Below are positions 7,422 to 15,480 of a DNA stretch of 64,000 nt, in pieces. Position 1 is the first letter of the stretch. Each line of letters starts with the position of its first letter. A program made the translations under genes and the position numbers. Origin of the DNA: Mycolicibacterium sphagni (GTDB lineage Bacteria > Actinomycetota > Actinomycetes > Mycobacteriales > Mycobacteriaceae); NCBI RefSeq assembly GCF_013337765.1, contig NZ_VBSB01000005.1, forward strand, positions 672,334 through 736,333, in the 5' to 3' direction. The notes under the pieces were generated by a model. The model was given only the letters and a program-made list of their open reading frames with translations. It made no database searches and was not told the origin of the DNA.

Positions 7422-8561
7422 TCAACGCGGAGCGGCTTGGCTCTCCAGCGTCCGGTACTGGCGGGCGATCTCAAGGATCCATTCCCGATCCGAGTAGCTT
7501 TCGGGCTGCCCAAGCCACCCCATGCCGGGGAACTGTCCCTGCCCCGCCGGACGCGCCACCCGCGGGGTGCGTCGTCCGGCGTGGATCCACGTGGCGATCG
7601 CAAGAGCCTGTGCGTCGGGGCTGACCGCTGCGCGATCGGCGTCGGTCAATACCTCCACCCGCGCGCGCTCCGGCTTCGCGGCCGCCAGATGCTCGGCCAT
7701 CGTGGCTTCCAGGTACAGGGCGTCGGAGATCAATGACAATCGCTCTGCAACCCGGAAAATGAGTGGGCCGCGCGGCCGTTCGCCGATCCCGACGTCAGGC
7801 TGACGCCGCTCCAGTTCGGTCAGCAGTGGGTCGATGAGGCGCAATTCACGTCGACCACCGAACCAGTCCTCGACCGCGGGCAGCAGGGATCCCGCCGCGA
7901 CGATCGCCATCGCGGCGCCCAACAGAGTCGCCGCGGTCCCCACGCCCACCAGATGCGACGTGCCCACAGCCCGGATCAGGAAGAAAGCGGTGGCCGCCAC
8001 CAGCAGAGCGATACCGACGGTGAAGACGAACAGGGCCCGGCCCCGGCGCGTCCGGTTCGAGTGCCGCATGCCGGCCCACAACACCAGCGTGAAGGCGAGC
8101 ATCACGTAGAGCAGCGGCAGCAGCCACGGCAGCGAGGTGTTGGCCGACCCGAGATTGCGGCGCAGGTACTCCTGCGGCGACATCTCCGGCTGCTGACCGG
8201 ACAAGAAGAACAGCACCAACGTGGCGACACTGATCGCACCGGCCACCGCGTACTGCGCCACCGCGATCCGGCGGATGACTGCGGGACTGCGAGTCGACGC
8301 GACGCTGGTGATCATCACGCAGCTGCCCGCCGCACACCAGACCAGAGCCACCTGACTCAGGCCGATCGAGATGTTCGACCAGTGCAGGATGCTGTCGATC
8401 AGCAGCGTCAGCGGCGGCCAGTTCAAGGCGGCGACCAGGGCCAGACTGCCAAGAGCCACGATCATCGCCGAGCTGACCACCGACTGCTTGTTGACCAACG
8501 CCCACCCGATGCGCAGGCCGGTGGCCATTCCCAGCAGACCGGCGATCACCCAGACGATCAA
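7422..8561 (-). CDS. DUF6545 / MAB_1171c-type membrane protein, putative transporter
   Basis: About 379 residues if translation begins at the TTG whose bases overlap the TGA of the upstream ImmA gene (TTGA); GTG at 8549 is an alternative. Seven or eight hydrophobic helices occupy the first 240 residues. A soluble C-terminal domain of about 140 residues follows, containing RLIDPLLTELERRQPD and RISLI-like amphipathic helices. This architecture fits the MAB_1171c/DUF6545 group, which I recall being encoded next to XRE regulators and ImmA/IrrE peptidases in actinobacteria. The transported substrate is unknown. It is in one operon with ImmA and convergent with espR. Confidence 0.7.
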   Translation of the reverse strand: MIVWVIAGLLGMATGLRIGWALVNKQSVVSSAMIVALGSLALVAALNWPPLTLLIDSILHWSNISIGLSQVALVWCAAGSCVMITSVASTRSPAVIRRIAVAQYAVAGAISVATLVLFFLSGQQPEMSPQEYLRRNLGSANTSLPWLLPLLYVMLAFTLVLWAGMRHSNRTRRGRALFVFTVGIALLVAATAFFLIRAVGTSHLVGVGTAATLLGAAMAIVAAGSLLPAVEDWFGGRRELRLIDPLLTELERRQPDVGIGERPRGPLIFRVAERLSLISDALYLEATMAEHLAAAKPERARVEVLTDADRAAVSPDAQALAIATWIHAGRRTPRVARPAGQGQFPGMGWLGQPESYSDREWILEIARQYRTLESQAAPR

Positions 8562-9049
8562 CCAAACGCCTCTCCGAGGCGAACTTGCACGATCGAGGAC
8601 CGGTCCGACGGCGACCGGCCCAGCCGGTACAACAGCAGCGCCGCGAAATCCTCGGCTTCCTGCTCGACGTCCTCGCCTCCGGGACCCATACATCCGGTGC
8701 GCTGGTTGAGCATGTAACCGATCAGGTCATCGCTGGCGAGCTCCGCCACATCGCGGGCGGCTTCGGTGACCGGGATGCCGTAATGCCCGAGGACGAGGTG
8801 ACCCAGCTCGTGGGCCAAGGTGCGATCCCACGTGGGCAGGCCGTGCTGAATCAGGAAGACGTCGTGATCGGCGTACTGACGCCACTGCCCGCAGACCCCG
8901 GCAGGCAGGTCGGCCATGGTGACTTCGATGAGACGGTCACGATCCTCGCTGACGGCGGCAACCAACCGGGTCAGTGAGATTTCACCGTGACGGGGGGCAA
9001 GATCCAAGACGTCATTGACTGCCGTGGTGACCCGGCGACTGGCCGACAC
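8558..9049 (-). CDS. ImmA/IrrE family metallo-endopeptidase
   Basis: A 163-residue protein with a GTG start. The zinc motif HELGHLVLGHYG (HExxH, about residue 81) is followed by a downstream Glu-rich helix, EQEAEDFAALLLY (about 132), that would supply the third ligand. ImmA/IrrE peptidases cleave XRE-type repressors (ImmR, DdrO) on a stress signal. It is translationally coupled to the DUF6545 membrane protein and lies 1.2 kb from espR in convergent orientation. Whether EspR or another HTH protein is its substrate is inference. Seven to eight residues after the motif are ordinary for the family; nothing looks truncated. Confidence 0.85.
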   Translation of the reverse strand: MSASRRVTTAVNDVLDLAPRHGEISLTRLVAAVSEDRDRLIEVTMADLPAGVCGQWRQYADHDVFLIQHGLPTWDRTLAHELGHLVLGHYGIPVTEAARDVAELASDDLIGYMLNQRTGCMGPGGEDVEQEAEDFAALLLYRLGRSPSDRSSIVQVRLGEAFG

Positions 9050-9097
9050 CTCATCCCCCTTCCCCGTCGGCGACTGGGCTGCGATGCGCGGTCCGCG

Positions 9098-10141
9098 TCA
9101 CTGCACGAACCGGGTGGTCCCCGCACTCCGCACGACGTGGCCGGCTTTTGCTTGGCGATACCCGACGACGCCTCCGAGTGCGGTGAGGGCGAGAATTCCG
9201 GCGAAACCCGGCAGGGCCAGCGCCGCGACCTCGCCCATCTTGGCCTCTCGGAGGTACCTGGGATAGCCAACCCTAGTCGACGGCGGCATTTCTGTACCCG
9301 CTCCTGCCGACGTGGCGGGAGGACGTTCGCGGGTCGTCGTGGATTCCCGACCAGGCCCCGTGCGCGGGCCGGGCTCGGCGCCCGGGCCGATCGGGCGGAT
9401 CAGCGGTGGAGATACCGGTCCAAGTCCGATCAAGGGCGGCATCGTGATCGGCGGCGGTTCCAGGCTGGCGGGCCCGACCGTCCCATCCTCGGCACTGACG
9501 GCGGGTGGCTCCCCGGGCTGCCCCGGTTCACCGGGTGGAATCGTCCGCGGCCGCAGATCGATGCGGCCGCCACCGCCACCGCCACCGCCACCGACCGCCT
9601 CGGGTGCCTGGCCGATACCCAGACTCGGTGGACGGGCCACCCCGACAATCCCGACACCGTCACCGACTTCGGCCCGCGGCCAGTGCAACGGCGGGAACGG
9701 CGGCAGTGGCGGGAGCACGATCGGCGGGAAGTGCGGGAAGTGTGGGAACGGCCAACCCGAATGCGGCCCATCAGAATCCGGCCAGCCGTGGTGCGGCCAC
9801 CCGTGATGACCGGGCATCCCGGGATGCCAGTGGCCGTCGGGAAGCCCATGATAACGCCGCGAATCAGCCACAACTCCACCGTCCGGTCGCGTCGTACCCG
9901 GTTTGGTATCCGTGCCGCGGGGCTTTCGTGGGCCACCGGGTCGATGCGCACCCGGGCGCCCGCCGGGGCGCGCGTCGTTGCTGTCGGAACGGCCGTTGGC
10001 GTCCGGCCCGCCATGGCTGTTACCGACCGTGCCGGGGTCGGCGGCGGACATCGGCGCCCCGAGCATGCCCGTACCACCGCAGAGCAAACCACACGCGATC
10101 ACCCAGCTAATCGCTGCGGCCTTCATCGGCGAGCGGTTCAC
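9098..10141 (-). CDS. Exported Gly/Pro/His-rich protein with C-terminal membrane anchor
   Basis: A 347-residue protein. Residues 1-34 are a signal peptide ending in an Ala-Asp boundary (APMSAADP). The body is low-complexity: Gly/Asn/Arg-rich, then a His/Trp/Pro segment with repeated HxGWP units (HHGWPHHGWPDSDGPH), then proline-rich blocks and a run of nine Gly. The last 60 residues contain one helix (ALALPGFAGILALTALGGVV) followed by a basic tail, as in a cell-surface anchor. The His clusters suggest metal binding. There is no known domain. It is 48 bp upstream of the ImmA gene on the same strand. Confidence 0.65.
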   Translation of the reverse strand: MNRSPMKAAAISWVIACGLLCGGTGMLGAPMSAADPGTVGNSHGGPDANGRSDSNDARPGGRPGAHRPGGPRKPRGTDTKPGTTRPDGGVVADSRRYHGLPDGHWHPGMPGHHGWPHHGWPDSDGPHSGWPFPHFPHFPPIVLPPLPPFPPLHWPRAEVGDGVGIVGVARPPSLGIGQAPEAVGGGGGGGGGRIDLRPRTIPPGEPGQPGEPPAVSAEDGTVGPASLEPPPITMPPLIGLGPVSPPLIRPIGPGAEPGPRTGPGRESTTTRERPPATSAGAGTEMPPSTRVGYPRYLREAKMGEVAALALPGFAGILALTALGGVVGYRQAKAGHVVRSAGTTRFVQ

Positions 10142-10311
10142 GACGTTCCTCGAGTTAGCGGCGCAGGTGGCGCCGCGTCGGACGGTTTGCAGATCATTGT
10201 GGCATATCCGCAGGTCGTGATAAGCCCCCTTGGGCCGGGCGATAGGGTTAGCTGACCCGGTCGCGAGCGCGCCTCGCCGATCTCCGACGACCTACTCGGG
10301 AGGCATCAGGA

Positions 10312-10965
10312 ATGGGCCTGTTCAAGCGCAAAAGCCGTGCGACGCGCCGCGCGGAAGCTCGGGCGATCAAGGCCCGTGCCAAGGCCGACGCCAAGCATTC
10401 GGCCCGCAATGAGCTCCGCCGTATCAAGTCCGCCGAGCGCTCCGAGAACAGGGCGATCAAGGCCCAGCTGAAGGTCGCGCGCGACGCCGACCGAACCGCG
10501 GTCAAGGTTGCCGAAGCGCAACTTAAGGCGGCCCGCGAGGGCAAACTCCTGTCCCCCACCCGGATACGGCGTGCGCTGACAGTGTCGCGGCTGCTGGCCC
10601 CAGTCGTGGTACCCGTCGTCTACCGCGCTGCTATCGCGGCGCGAGGTGCAATCGACGAGCGCCGCGCCGATCGTCTCGGCGTGCCACTGAGCCAGCTCGG
10701 TCAGTTCTCCGGGGTCGGCGGGCAGCTGTCGGCGCGCGTCGCCGGCGCCGAGAACTCACTGCGGCAAGTCGCCGAGAAGAAGCCCAAAGATGCCGAGACC
10801 AAACAATTCGTCGCCGCGATGACCGAACGACTGAGCGCACTCTCGGTCGCCGTCACCGCCGCGGAGAACATGCCAGGGCCGCGGCGCAGGGACGCTCACG
10901 CCGCGATCGCCGGGCAGCTCGACGGTGTCGACGCCGACCTGATGGCGCGCCTCGGCGTGCTGTGA
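10312..10965 (+). CDS. Conserved Ala/Lys/Arg-rich protein (Rv3850-like, DUF6474-type)
   Basis: A 217-residue protein starting MGLFKRKSRATRR. The first 80 residues are strongly basic and helical, with repeated KA/RA heptad-like spacing that predicts a coiled coil. A more hydrophobic middle segment follows (LLAPVVVPVVYRAAIAARG), then a helical C-terminal half. Length and position after espR match Rv3850 (218 residues as I recall). The function is unknown; nucleic-acid or envelope association are both possible. It leads a plus-strand run with ycnI and copC, overlapping the next start by one base. Confidence 0.75.
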   Translation: MGLFKRKSRATRRAEARAIKARAKADAKHSARNELRRIKSAERSENRAIKAQLKVARDADRTAVKVAEAQLKAAREGKLLSPTRIRRALTVSRLLAPVVVPVVYRAAIAARGAIDERRADRLGVPLSQLGQFSGVGGQLSARVAGAENSLRQVAEKKPKDAETKQFVAAMTERLSALSVAVTAAENMPGPRRRDAHAAIAGQLDGVDADLMARLGVL

Positions 10966-11675
10966 TGACCACCCGTCGGCTGACGACGCGCGGACTCAAG
11001 GCGGCCGCGCTCACCGCTTTCCTCATCCTGGGTTCGGTGTCAACTGCCGCGACGGCCGGCGCCCACGTCCATGTCGACGCCGACCACCCTGTACGCGGCG
11101 ACTACGCAGTGGTCACTTTCCAGGTGCCCAATGAATCTGAAAAAGGCACTCCTACAACGAAAGTCACCATCTCACTGCCGAATGTCGCGTCGGTCAGCAC
11201 CGATGTGATGGCGGGGTGGTCCGCTGAGCTGGATCGCGATGGCACCACCGGCACGTATCGGTCGGTCACGTTCACCGCGTCTCCCAACGCGGGTATCGGG
11301 GTGGGCCAGTTCGAGTTGTTCCCGATCTCGATCACATTGCCGGATGCCGATTCGGCGACGTTCCCGGTGGTGCAGACCTACGCCGACGGCACCGTCGTGC
11401 ATTGGGATCAGCCGCCGCTGCCCAACGGCGAAGAGCCCGACTACCCCGCGCCGGTTTTGGAGTTGACCTCCGGCCCGCCGGCTCTCAAAGAACGCCACGC
11501 GACACCTGCGGCCCCGGCCCCCACCACGGTTCCTGCGATGAGTGCCGCGCCGCCCTCGGGTGAGCATGCCGAAGCCAAGGCCGGCCCCGACAACACCGCC
11601 CGCGCCCTGGCCGGCGGTGCGCTGCTGGTGGCCGCGATCGGCGTCGGTGTCGCGGTGGCCCGCCGACGGACTTGA
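10965..11675 (+). CDS. YcnI-type (DUF1775) copper-associated exported protein
   Basis: A 236-residue protein. The signal peptide ends TAGAHVHVDADHPV, so the mature protein starts with the invariant His that anchors Cu(II) in YcnI. The DUF1775 domain spans roughly 28-165 and contains the WDQPPLPNGEEP block. A Pro/Ala linker and a C-terminal transmembrane helix with an RRR stop follow. The ATG at 10965 overlaps the previous stop (TGATG). YcnI and CopC domains occur together in copper-uptake operons. Here the two genes overlap by 4 bp. No CopD/YcnJ membrane gene is present in the window. Confidence 0.85.
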   Translation: MTTRRLTTRGLKAAALTAFLILGSVSTAATAGAHVHVDADHPVRGDYAVVTFQVPNESEKGTPTTKVTISLPNVASVSTDVMAGWSAELDRDGTTGTYRSVTFTASPNAGIGVGQFELFPISITLPDADSATFPVVQTYADGTVVHWDQPPLPNGEEPDYPAPVLELTSGPPALKERHATPAAPAPTTVPAMSAAPPSGEHAEAKAGPDNTARALAGGALLVAAIGVGVAVARRRT

Positions 11676-12181
11676 CGGTCATCCGGCGTGTCCTCGCGAC
11701 CGCCCTGCTGATCGCCGCGCTGGCGATGGCCGGGACGGCGGTGGCCTCGGCTCACGCCGTGCGGGTCGCTGCGGACCCGGCGCCGGATGCGTCAGTGGCG
11801 GTCGCACCGTCGAAAGTCAGTGCCACCTTCAACGAAGCGCTGCACACCGATTTCGCCGCGATGACGGTCGTCGGACCCGACGGAAACCTCTGGTCCGACG
11901 GCACCCCGCAGGTGCAGGGCGCGGTGGTCAGCACACGCGTGCGCCCACTCGGACCGGCCGGGCTCTACACCGTGAACTACCGGGTCACCTCCGCCGACGG
12001 CCATGTCGTGTCCGGTTCCTGGACATTCACGCTGACCGTGGCAGGTGAGGGCACACCGGGTCCGTCGGCGTCGGCGTCGGCCCACGCCCCCGACCGGGCC
12101 CTGCCCGTCTGGCCCTTCGTGCTCGGCGCCGCGGCGGTGATCCTCTGTGGCGTCATGTGGTCGCGCCTGCGCCGATCGTGA
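11672..12181 (+). CDS. CopC-domain copper-binding exported protein
   Basis: 169 residues from a TTG start overlapping the ycnI stop (TTGA). The signal peptide ends ASAHAVRVAADP, leaving the N-terminal His of the CopC copper site. The CopC fold is marked by PSKVSATFNEAL and by YRVTSADGHVVSGSWTFTL, where His and Asp complete the site. A Ser/Ala linker leads to a C-terminal helix (WPFVLGAAAVILCGVMW) and a basic tail. It probably binds or hands over periplasmic copper with YcnI. A GTC/ATC start further in is unlikely. Confidence 0.87.
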   Translation: MTVIRRVLATALLIAALAMAGTAVASAHAVRVAADPAPDASVAVAPSKVSATFNEALHTDFAAMTVVGPDGNLWSDGTPQVQGAVVSTRVRPLGPAGLYTVNYRVTSADGHVVSGSWTFTLTVAGEGTPGPSASASAHAPDRALPVWPFVLGAAAVILCGVMWSRLRRS

Positions 12182-12284
12182 TCCTGGCCGTCGCCGGTCA
12201 GCAGGGCCGGACGGCCGACCCGCGCCTGGCATGATGAGTGCCACTGCTGGCGTTCGCGACTAGAGATTGCAAAGGAGCAGCCAG

Positions 12285-12749
12285 ATGGCAGAAGCGCAGG
12301 ACCAGCCCGACGAGGGCCGGGACGCCACGCCGCAGGGGCCGCCACCCCCAGAGAAGACGGCTGCCCAAAAGCAGCCGGCCAAGAAAGCGCCGGCCAAGAA
12401 GGCTGTGAAGAAGGCGCCCGCCAAGAAGGCACCGGCCAAGGCCGCAGGAGCCGCAGCACCCGCCAAGAAGGCACCGGCGAAGAAGGCCGCGCCGCCCGCG
12501 GTGGAACCGCCCGCCACCCCGGCCGCGCTCGCCGAAACCAACGGCTCGCCGCCGCTCGCTGAAGGCGCGCGCGCCGCGGCAGCCAATGCCAAATCGTCGG
12601 TGGAGCAGGCCGCCAACCCGGTGTCGACTCCGGTGCCGGTGCCCGCCCCTGAGCCCGGGCGCTCTCCACTGCCGTTCGCGGTGGCCTTCGCGGTGACCGT
12701 GTTGATCGCCCTGTTGGTGCGCCGCCTGCGCCACCGGCAGGCCGAGTGA
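12285..12749 (+). CDS. hns: H-NS-like membrane-anchored nucleoid protein (Rv3852)
   Basis: A 154-residue protein. The ATG at 12285 was chosen because AAAGGAG lies 7 bases upstream and Rv3852 begins similarly. Residues 28-72 are a histone H1-like block of repeated [10 protein letters not shown] units, which bind DNA. The C-terminus holds one transmembrane helix ([17 protein letters not shown]) before a basic RRLRHRQ tail. In M. tuberculosis this protein is described as a membrane-linked nucleoid factor; any true H-NS homology is doubtful. It overlaps rraA by 4 bases (GTGA). Confidence 0.88.
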   Translation: MAEAQDQPDEGRDATPQGPPPPEKTAAQKQPAKKAPAKKAVKKAPAKKAPAKAAGAAAPAKKAPAKKAAPPAVEPPATPAALAETNGSPPLAEGARAAAANAKSSVEQAANPVSTPVPVPAPEPGRSPLPFAVAFAVTVLIALLVRRLRHRQAE

Positions 12750-13234
12750 GCATGGCCCTCACGTTCCGCGCCACCGCCGACCTCGTCGACGACATCGGAG
12801 CCGAGGTGCGCAGCTGTGATGTCCAGTTCCGTCAGTTCGGTGGCCGCACCGAATTCGCCGGACCGATCAGCACAGTCCGCTGCTTTCAGGACAACGCCCT
12901 GTTGAAGTCGGTGTTGTCCGAGCCGGGCGACGGCCGCGTTCTGGTGATCGACGGCGATGCCTCGGTGCACACCGCGCTGGTCGGTGACCTCATCGCCGAA
13001 CTCGCCCGCGCCAACGGTTGGGCGGGGCTCGTCGTGCACGGCGCCGTGCGGGACGCGTCGACGCTGCGCACCATCGACATCGGCATCAAGGCGCTGGGCA
13101 CCAATCCCCGCAAGAGCACCAAGACCGGTGCCGGTGAGCGCGATATCACCGTCAGCTTCGGCGGTATCAGCTTCGCCCCCGGCGAGCTGGCCTACAGCGA
13201 CGACGACGGGATCGTCGTCACTCCTGCCGGCTAA
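12746..13234 (+). CDS. rraA: RraA-like protein (ribonuclease E activity regulator family)
   Basis: 162 residues from a GTG overlapping the hns stop; an ATG two codons later is equally possible. Very close by eye to Rv3853, once annotated MenG. Blocks [45 protein letters not shown] and [10 protein letters not shown] are characteristic. RraA trimers bind RNase E and inhibit it in E. coli; related proteins are aldolases, which carry a metal-binding Asp. Its stop codon overlaps that of the convergent ethA. Confidence 0.92.
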   Translation: MSMALTFRATADLVDDIGAEVRSCDVQFRQFGGRTEFAGPISTVRCFQDNALLKSVLSEPGDGRVLVIDGDASVHTALVGDLIAELARANGWAGLVVHGAVRDASTLRTIDIGIKALGTNPRKSTKTGAGERDITVSFGGISFAPGELAYSDDDGIVVTPAG

Positions 13235-14709
13235 ACATTCACCGGAACAACGTTTTTGGTGAACTGCAGGGCGTCGTTGTCGATCCTGTCCTGACGGATG
13301 GCGCGCAGGTCCAGGAAGTAGTTCTGGTGCACCTGCCATGGCGCCGCAGACCCCGACTTCGGCAACTCGTGCAGTGAGCGCCGCAGATAACCCGATGCCA
13401 GATCGACGAACGGTCGACGTTCTATCGCGTCGCCCGGATCCTGCGGCACGACGGTGTCGTAACCGTTGGCATCCATGTAGTTCAGCAACCGGCAGACGAA
13501 CTCTGAGGTCAGGTCGGCCTTGAGGGTCCACGAGGCGTTGGTGTAGCCGAAGGTGAACACGACGTTCGGCAGCCCGGTGAGCATCATGCCCTTGTAGGCC
13601 AGCGAGCCCGCCATGTCGATGGGCGCGCCGTTACGCAGAACCTTTGCGCCACCGAAGAATTGAACGTTCAGGCCGGTCGCGGTGACGATGATGTCGGCGT
13701 CGAGATGTTCGCCGGAGGTCAGCTGGATACCGGTCTCGTCGAACCGCTCGATGGTGTCGGTGACCACATCCGCGTTGCCCTTGCGGATGGCACGGAACAG
13801 ATCGCCGTTGGGAGCTGCGCACACCCGCTGATCCCACGGCTTGTAGGACGGGCTGAAGTGCTTGTCGAAGTCGTAGCCCTCAGGCAGGCGACGCTCGGCG
13901 AGGGTCCTCAACTGCTTGCGGAAGAAATCCGGGAACCGGCGTGCCAGTTGGTAATACAGGGTGCTTCGGCCGATGGCCTTCCAGCGGGCGATCGGGTACG
14001 CCGCCTTCGGCGGCAGCAGTTGGTTGACGCGCGCCGCGAACTTGTCCTTATCCGGCTGCGGGGCGATATAGGTCGGAGTCCGCTGCAGCATCGTGACGTG
14101 GCCTGAACCGCTGTCGATCAGCGCGGGGATCAGTGTCACGGCTGTCGCACCGCTGCCGATCACGACGATCTTCTTGCCCGCGTAGTCGAAATCCTCGGGC
14201 CAGTGCTGCGGGTGCACGATCGTGCCGCCGAAGTCCTGCGCGCCGGGGAATTCCGGGCTGTAGCCCTCGTCGTAGTTGTAGTAGCCACTGCAGGCGAGCA
14301 GGAACGAGCAGGTGATCTGCGTTTCTTCGCCGCCGGCGTTGACCGTCAGCTCCCAGTGGTTGTCGTCGTCGGACCAATTGGCCGCCAGTACCCGGTGGCC
14401 GAAGCGCATGTGCTTGTCGATGCCGTTCTCGCGGGCGGCGTCCTTGAGGTACTGCAGGATCGACGGGCCGTCGACGATCGACTGCTCGGACGTCCAGGGC
14501 TTGAACCGGAAGCCGAGGGTGTACATGTCCGAGTCGGATCGGATGCCGGGGTATTTGAACAGGTCCCAGGTGCCGCCGAGATTGTCCCGGCGCTCCAGGA
14601 TCAGGAAGCTCTTCGACGGGCAGCGGTCCTGGAGGTGCCAGGCAGCGCTGATCCCGGAAATACCGGCGCCCACGATCACGACATCGACGTGTTCAGTCAT
14701 GGCCGTCAC
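13231..14709 (-). CDS. ethA: FAD-containing Baeyer-Villiger monooxygenase EthA
   Basis: A 492-residue protein. The N-terminal FAD motif is [16 protein letters not shown]. The Baeyer-Villiger fingerprint FxGxxxHxxxWP reads [12 protein letters not shown] near residue 155, and an NADPH motif VIGSGATA follows. EthA inserts oxygen next to ketones and activates the thioamide prodrug ethionamide in M. tuberculosis. Transcription is divergent from ethR across a 62-bp intergenic region filled with operator repeats, so repression by EthR is expected. Length is close to Rv3854c (489). Confidence 0.93.
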   Translation of the reverse strand: MTAMTEHVDVVIVGAGISGISAAWHLQDRCPSKSFLILERRDNLGGTWDLFKYPGIRSDSDMYTLGFRFKPWTSEQSIVDGPSILQYLKDAARENGIDKHMRFGHRVLAANWSDDDNHWELTVNAGGEETQITCSFLLACSGYYNYDEGYSPEFPGAQDFGGTIVHPQHWPEDFDYAGKKIVVIGSGATAVTLIPALIDSGSGHVTMLQRTPTYIAPQPDKDKFAARVNQLLPPKAAYPIARWKAIGRSTLYYQLARRFPDFFRKQLRTLAERRLPEGYDFDKHFSPSYKPWDQRVCAAPNGDLFRAIRKGNADVVTDTIERFDETGIQLTSGEHLDADIIVTATGLNVQFFGGAKVLRNGAPIDMAGSLAYKGMMLTGLPNVVFTFGYTNASWTLKADLTSEFVCRLLNYMDANGYDTVVPQDPGDAIERRPFVDLASGYLRRSLHELPKSGSAAPWQVHQNYFLDLRAIRQDRIDNDALQFTKNVVPVNV

Positions 14710-14713
14710 GCTA

Positions 14714-14759
14714 TCAACACTGTGTTGAATAGGTCAACGCTCTGTTGAAAAATTCAACA
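14714..14759. promoter_or_regulatory. EthR operator: TCAAC half-sites at 20-bp spacing
   Basis: TCAACAC, TCAACGC and TCAACAC start at 14714, 14734 and 14754, exactly two helical turns apart. Opposing GTTGA half-sites start at 14724 and 14744. This produces a perfect 7-1-7 palindrome at 14714-14728, an imperfect one at 14734-14748 and a perfect TGTTGAA-AAA-TTCAACA at 14743-14759. The array occupies nearly the whole ethA-ethR gap. EthR of M. tuberculosis is known to bind its extended operator cooperatively as several dimers. Confidence 0.85.
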
Positions 14760-14771
14760 CCCTGTAAAGTA

Positions 14772-15425
14772 ATGCCCGTGCCAACTGCCAGCCCGACCCG
14801 CATTCGGGGCCGTCGCGCGGTCCGTCCCTCCGGGGACGATCGCGAGGCCGCCATCCTGCGCACGCTGGAGGACATGCTCGAGCAGCGGCCGTTCGCCGAG
14901 ATCTCGGTGGACGACCTCGCCAAGGGTGCCGGCCTGTCCCGCCCGACCTTCTACTTCTATTTCGCGTCCAAGGACGCGGTGCTGGTGCGGTTGTTCGCCC
15001 GTGCGATCACAGCCTCGGGCGCCCAACAACAGCAACCGACCGATACCGTCACCGACCACCCCCAGCAAGGCTGGCGCGACGGCATCTATGCCTTCTTCGA
15101 CTCGCTGCGCCCCCATCGTGCGGTGGTGCTCGCCGGCCTTGACGCCATGACCGCCAACGCCGAGCTGCGGGATTTGTGGACGACGTTCATGACCGGCTGG
15201 ATCGATTACACGGCCGGGCTGATCACCAAGGAGCGGGAGCGGGGCGCGGCGCCCGACACCATCCCGGCCCACGATCTGGCGGCGGCGCTCAATCTGATGA
15301 ACGAGCGGGTGGTGGTCGCCGCCCAGCGCAGTCAGCAGCCGATGTTGCCCGAGGGCGCCGCCCTGGAAGCACTCGCCCACATCTGGATCACCAGCATTTA
15401 CGGCGGGCCGACGGCCTCGGTTTGA
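14772..15425 (+). CDS. ethR: TetR-family repressor EthR
   Basis: 217 residues from ATG 14772, matching the length of Rv3855 (216). The N-terminal HTH reads FAEISVDDLAKGAGLSRPTFYFYFASKDAVL, nearly identical to EthR. The C-terminal ligand domain retains LATALNLMNER-type helix residues (here LAAALNLMNERV) and ends HIWITSIYG. It represses ethA and its own gene. The start at 14772 leaves the operator outside the coding region, whereas an upstream TTG at 14745 would fall inside it. Confidence 0.92.
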   Translation: MPVPTASPTRIRGRRAVRPSGDDREAAILRTLEDMLEQRPFAEISVDDLAKGAGLSRPTFYFYFASKDAVLVRLFARAITASGAQQQQPTDTVTDHPQQGWRDGIYAFFDSLRPHRAVVLAGLDAMTANAELRDLWTTFMTGWIDYTAGLITKERERGAAPDTIPAHDLAAALNLMNERVVVAAQRSQQPMLPEGAALEALAHIWITSIYGGPTASV

Positions 15426-15480
15426 TTCCGGCTTCGCATATTGGATTCGCGCCCAGTCCGGGTGGCCCTAGTCTTGCGGA

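Noticed and set aside
8987..10255. A 422-codon plus-strand frame opposite the Gly/Pro/His-rich gene
   Set aside because: No signal peptide, domain or RBS; Arg/Pro-rich shadow of the exported protein.
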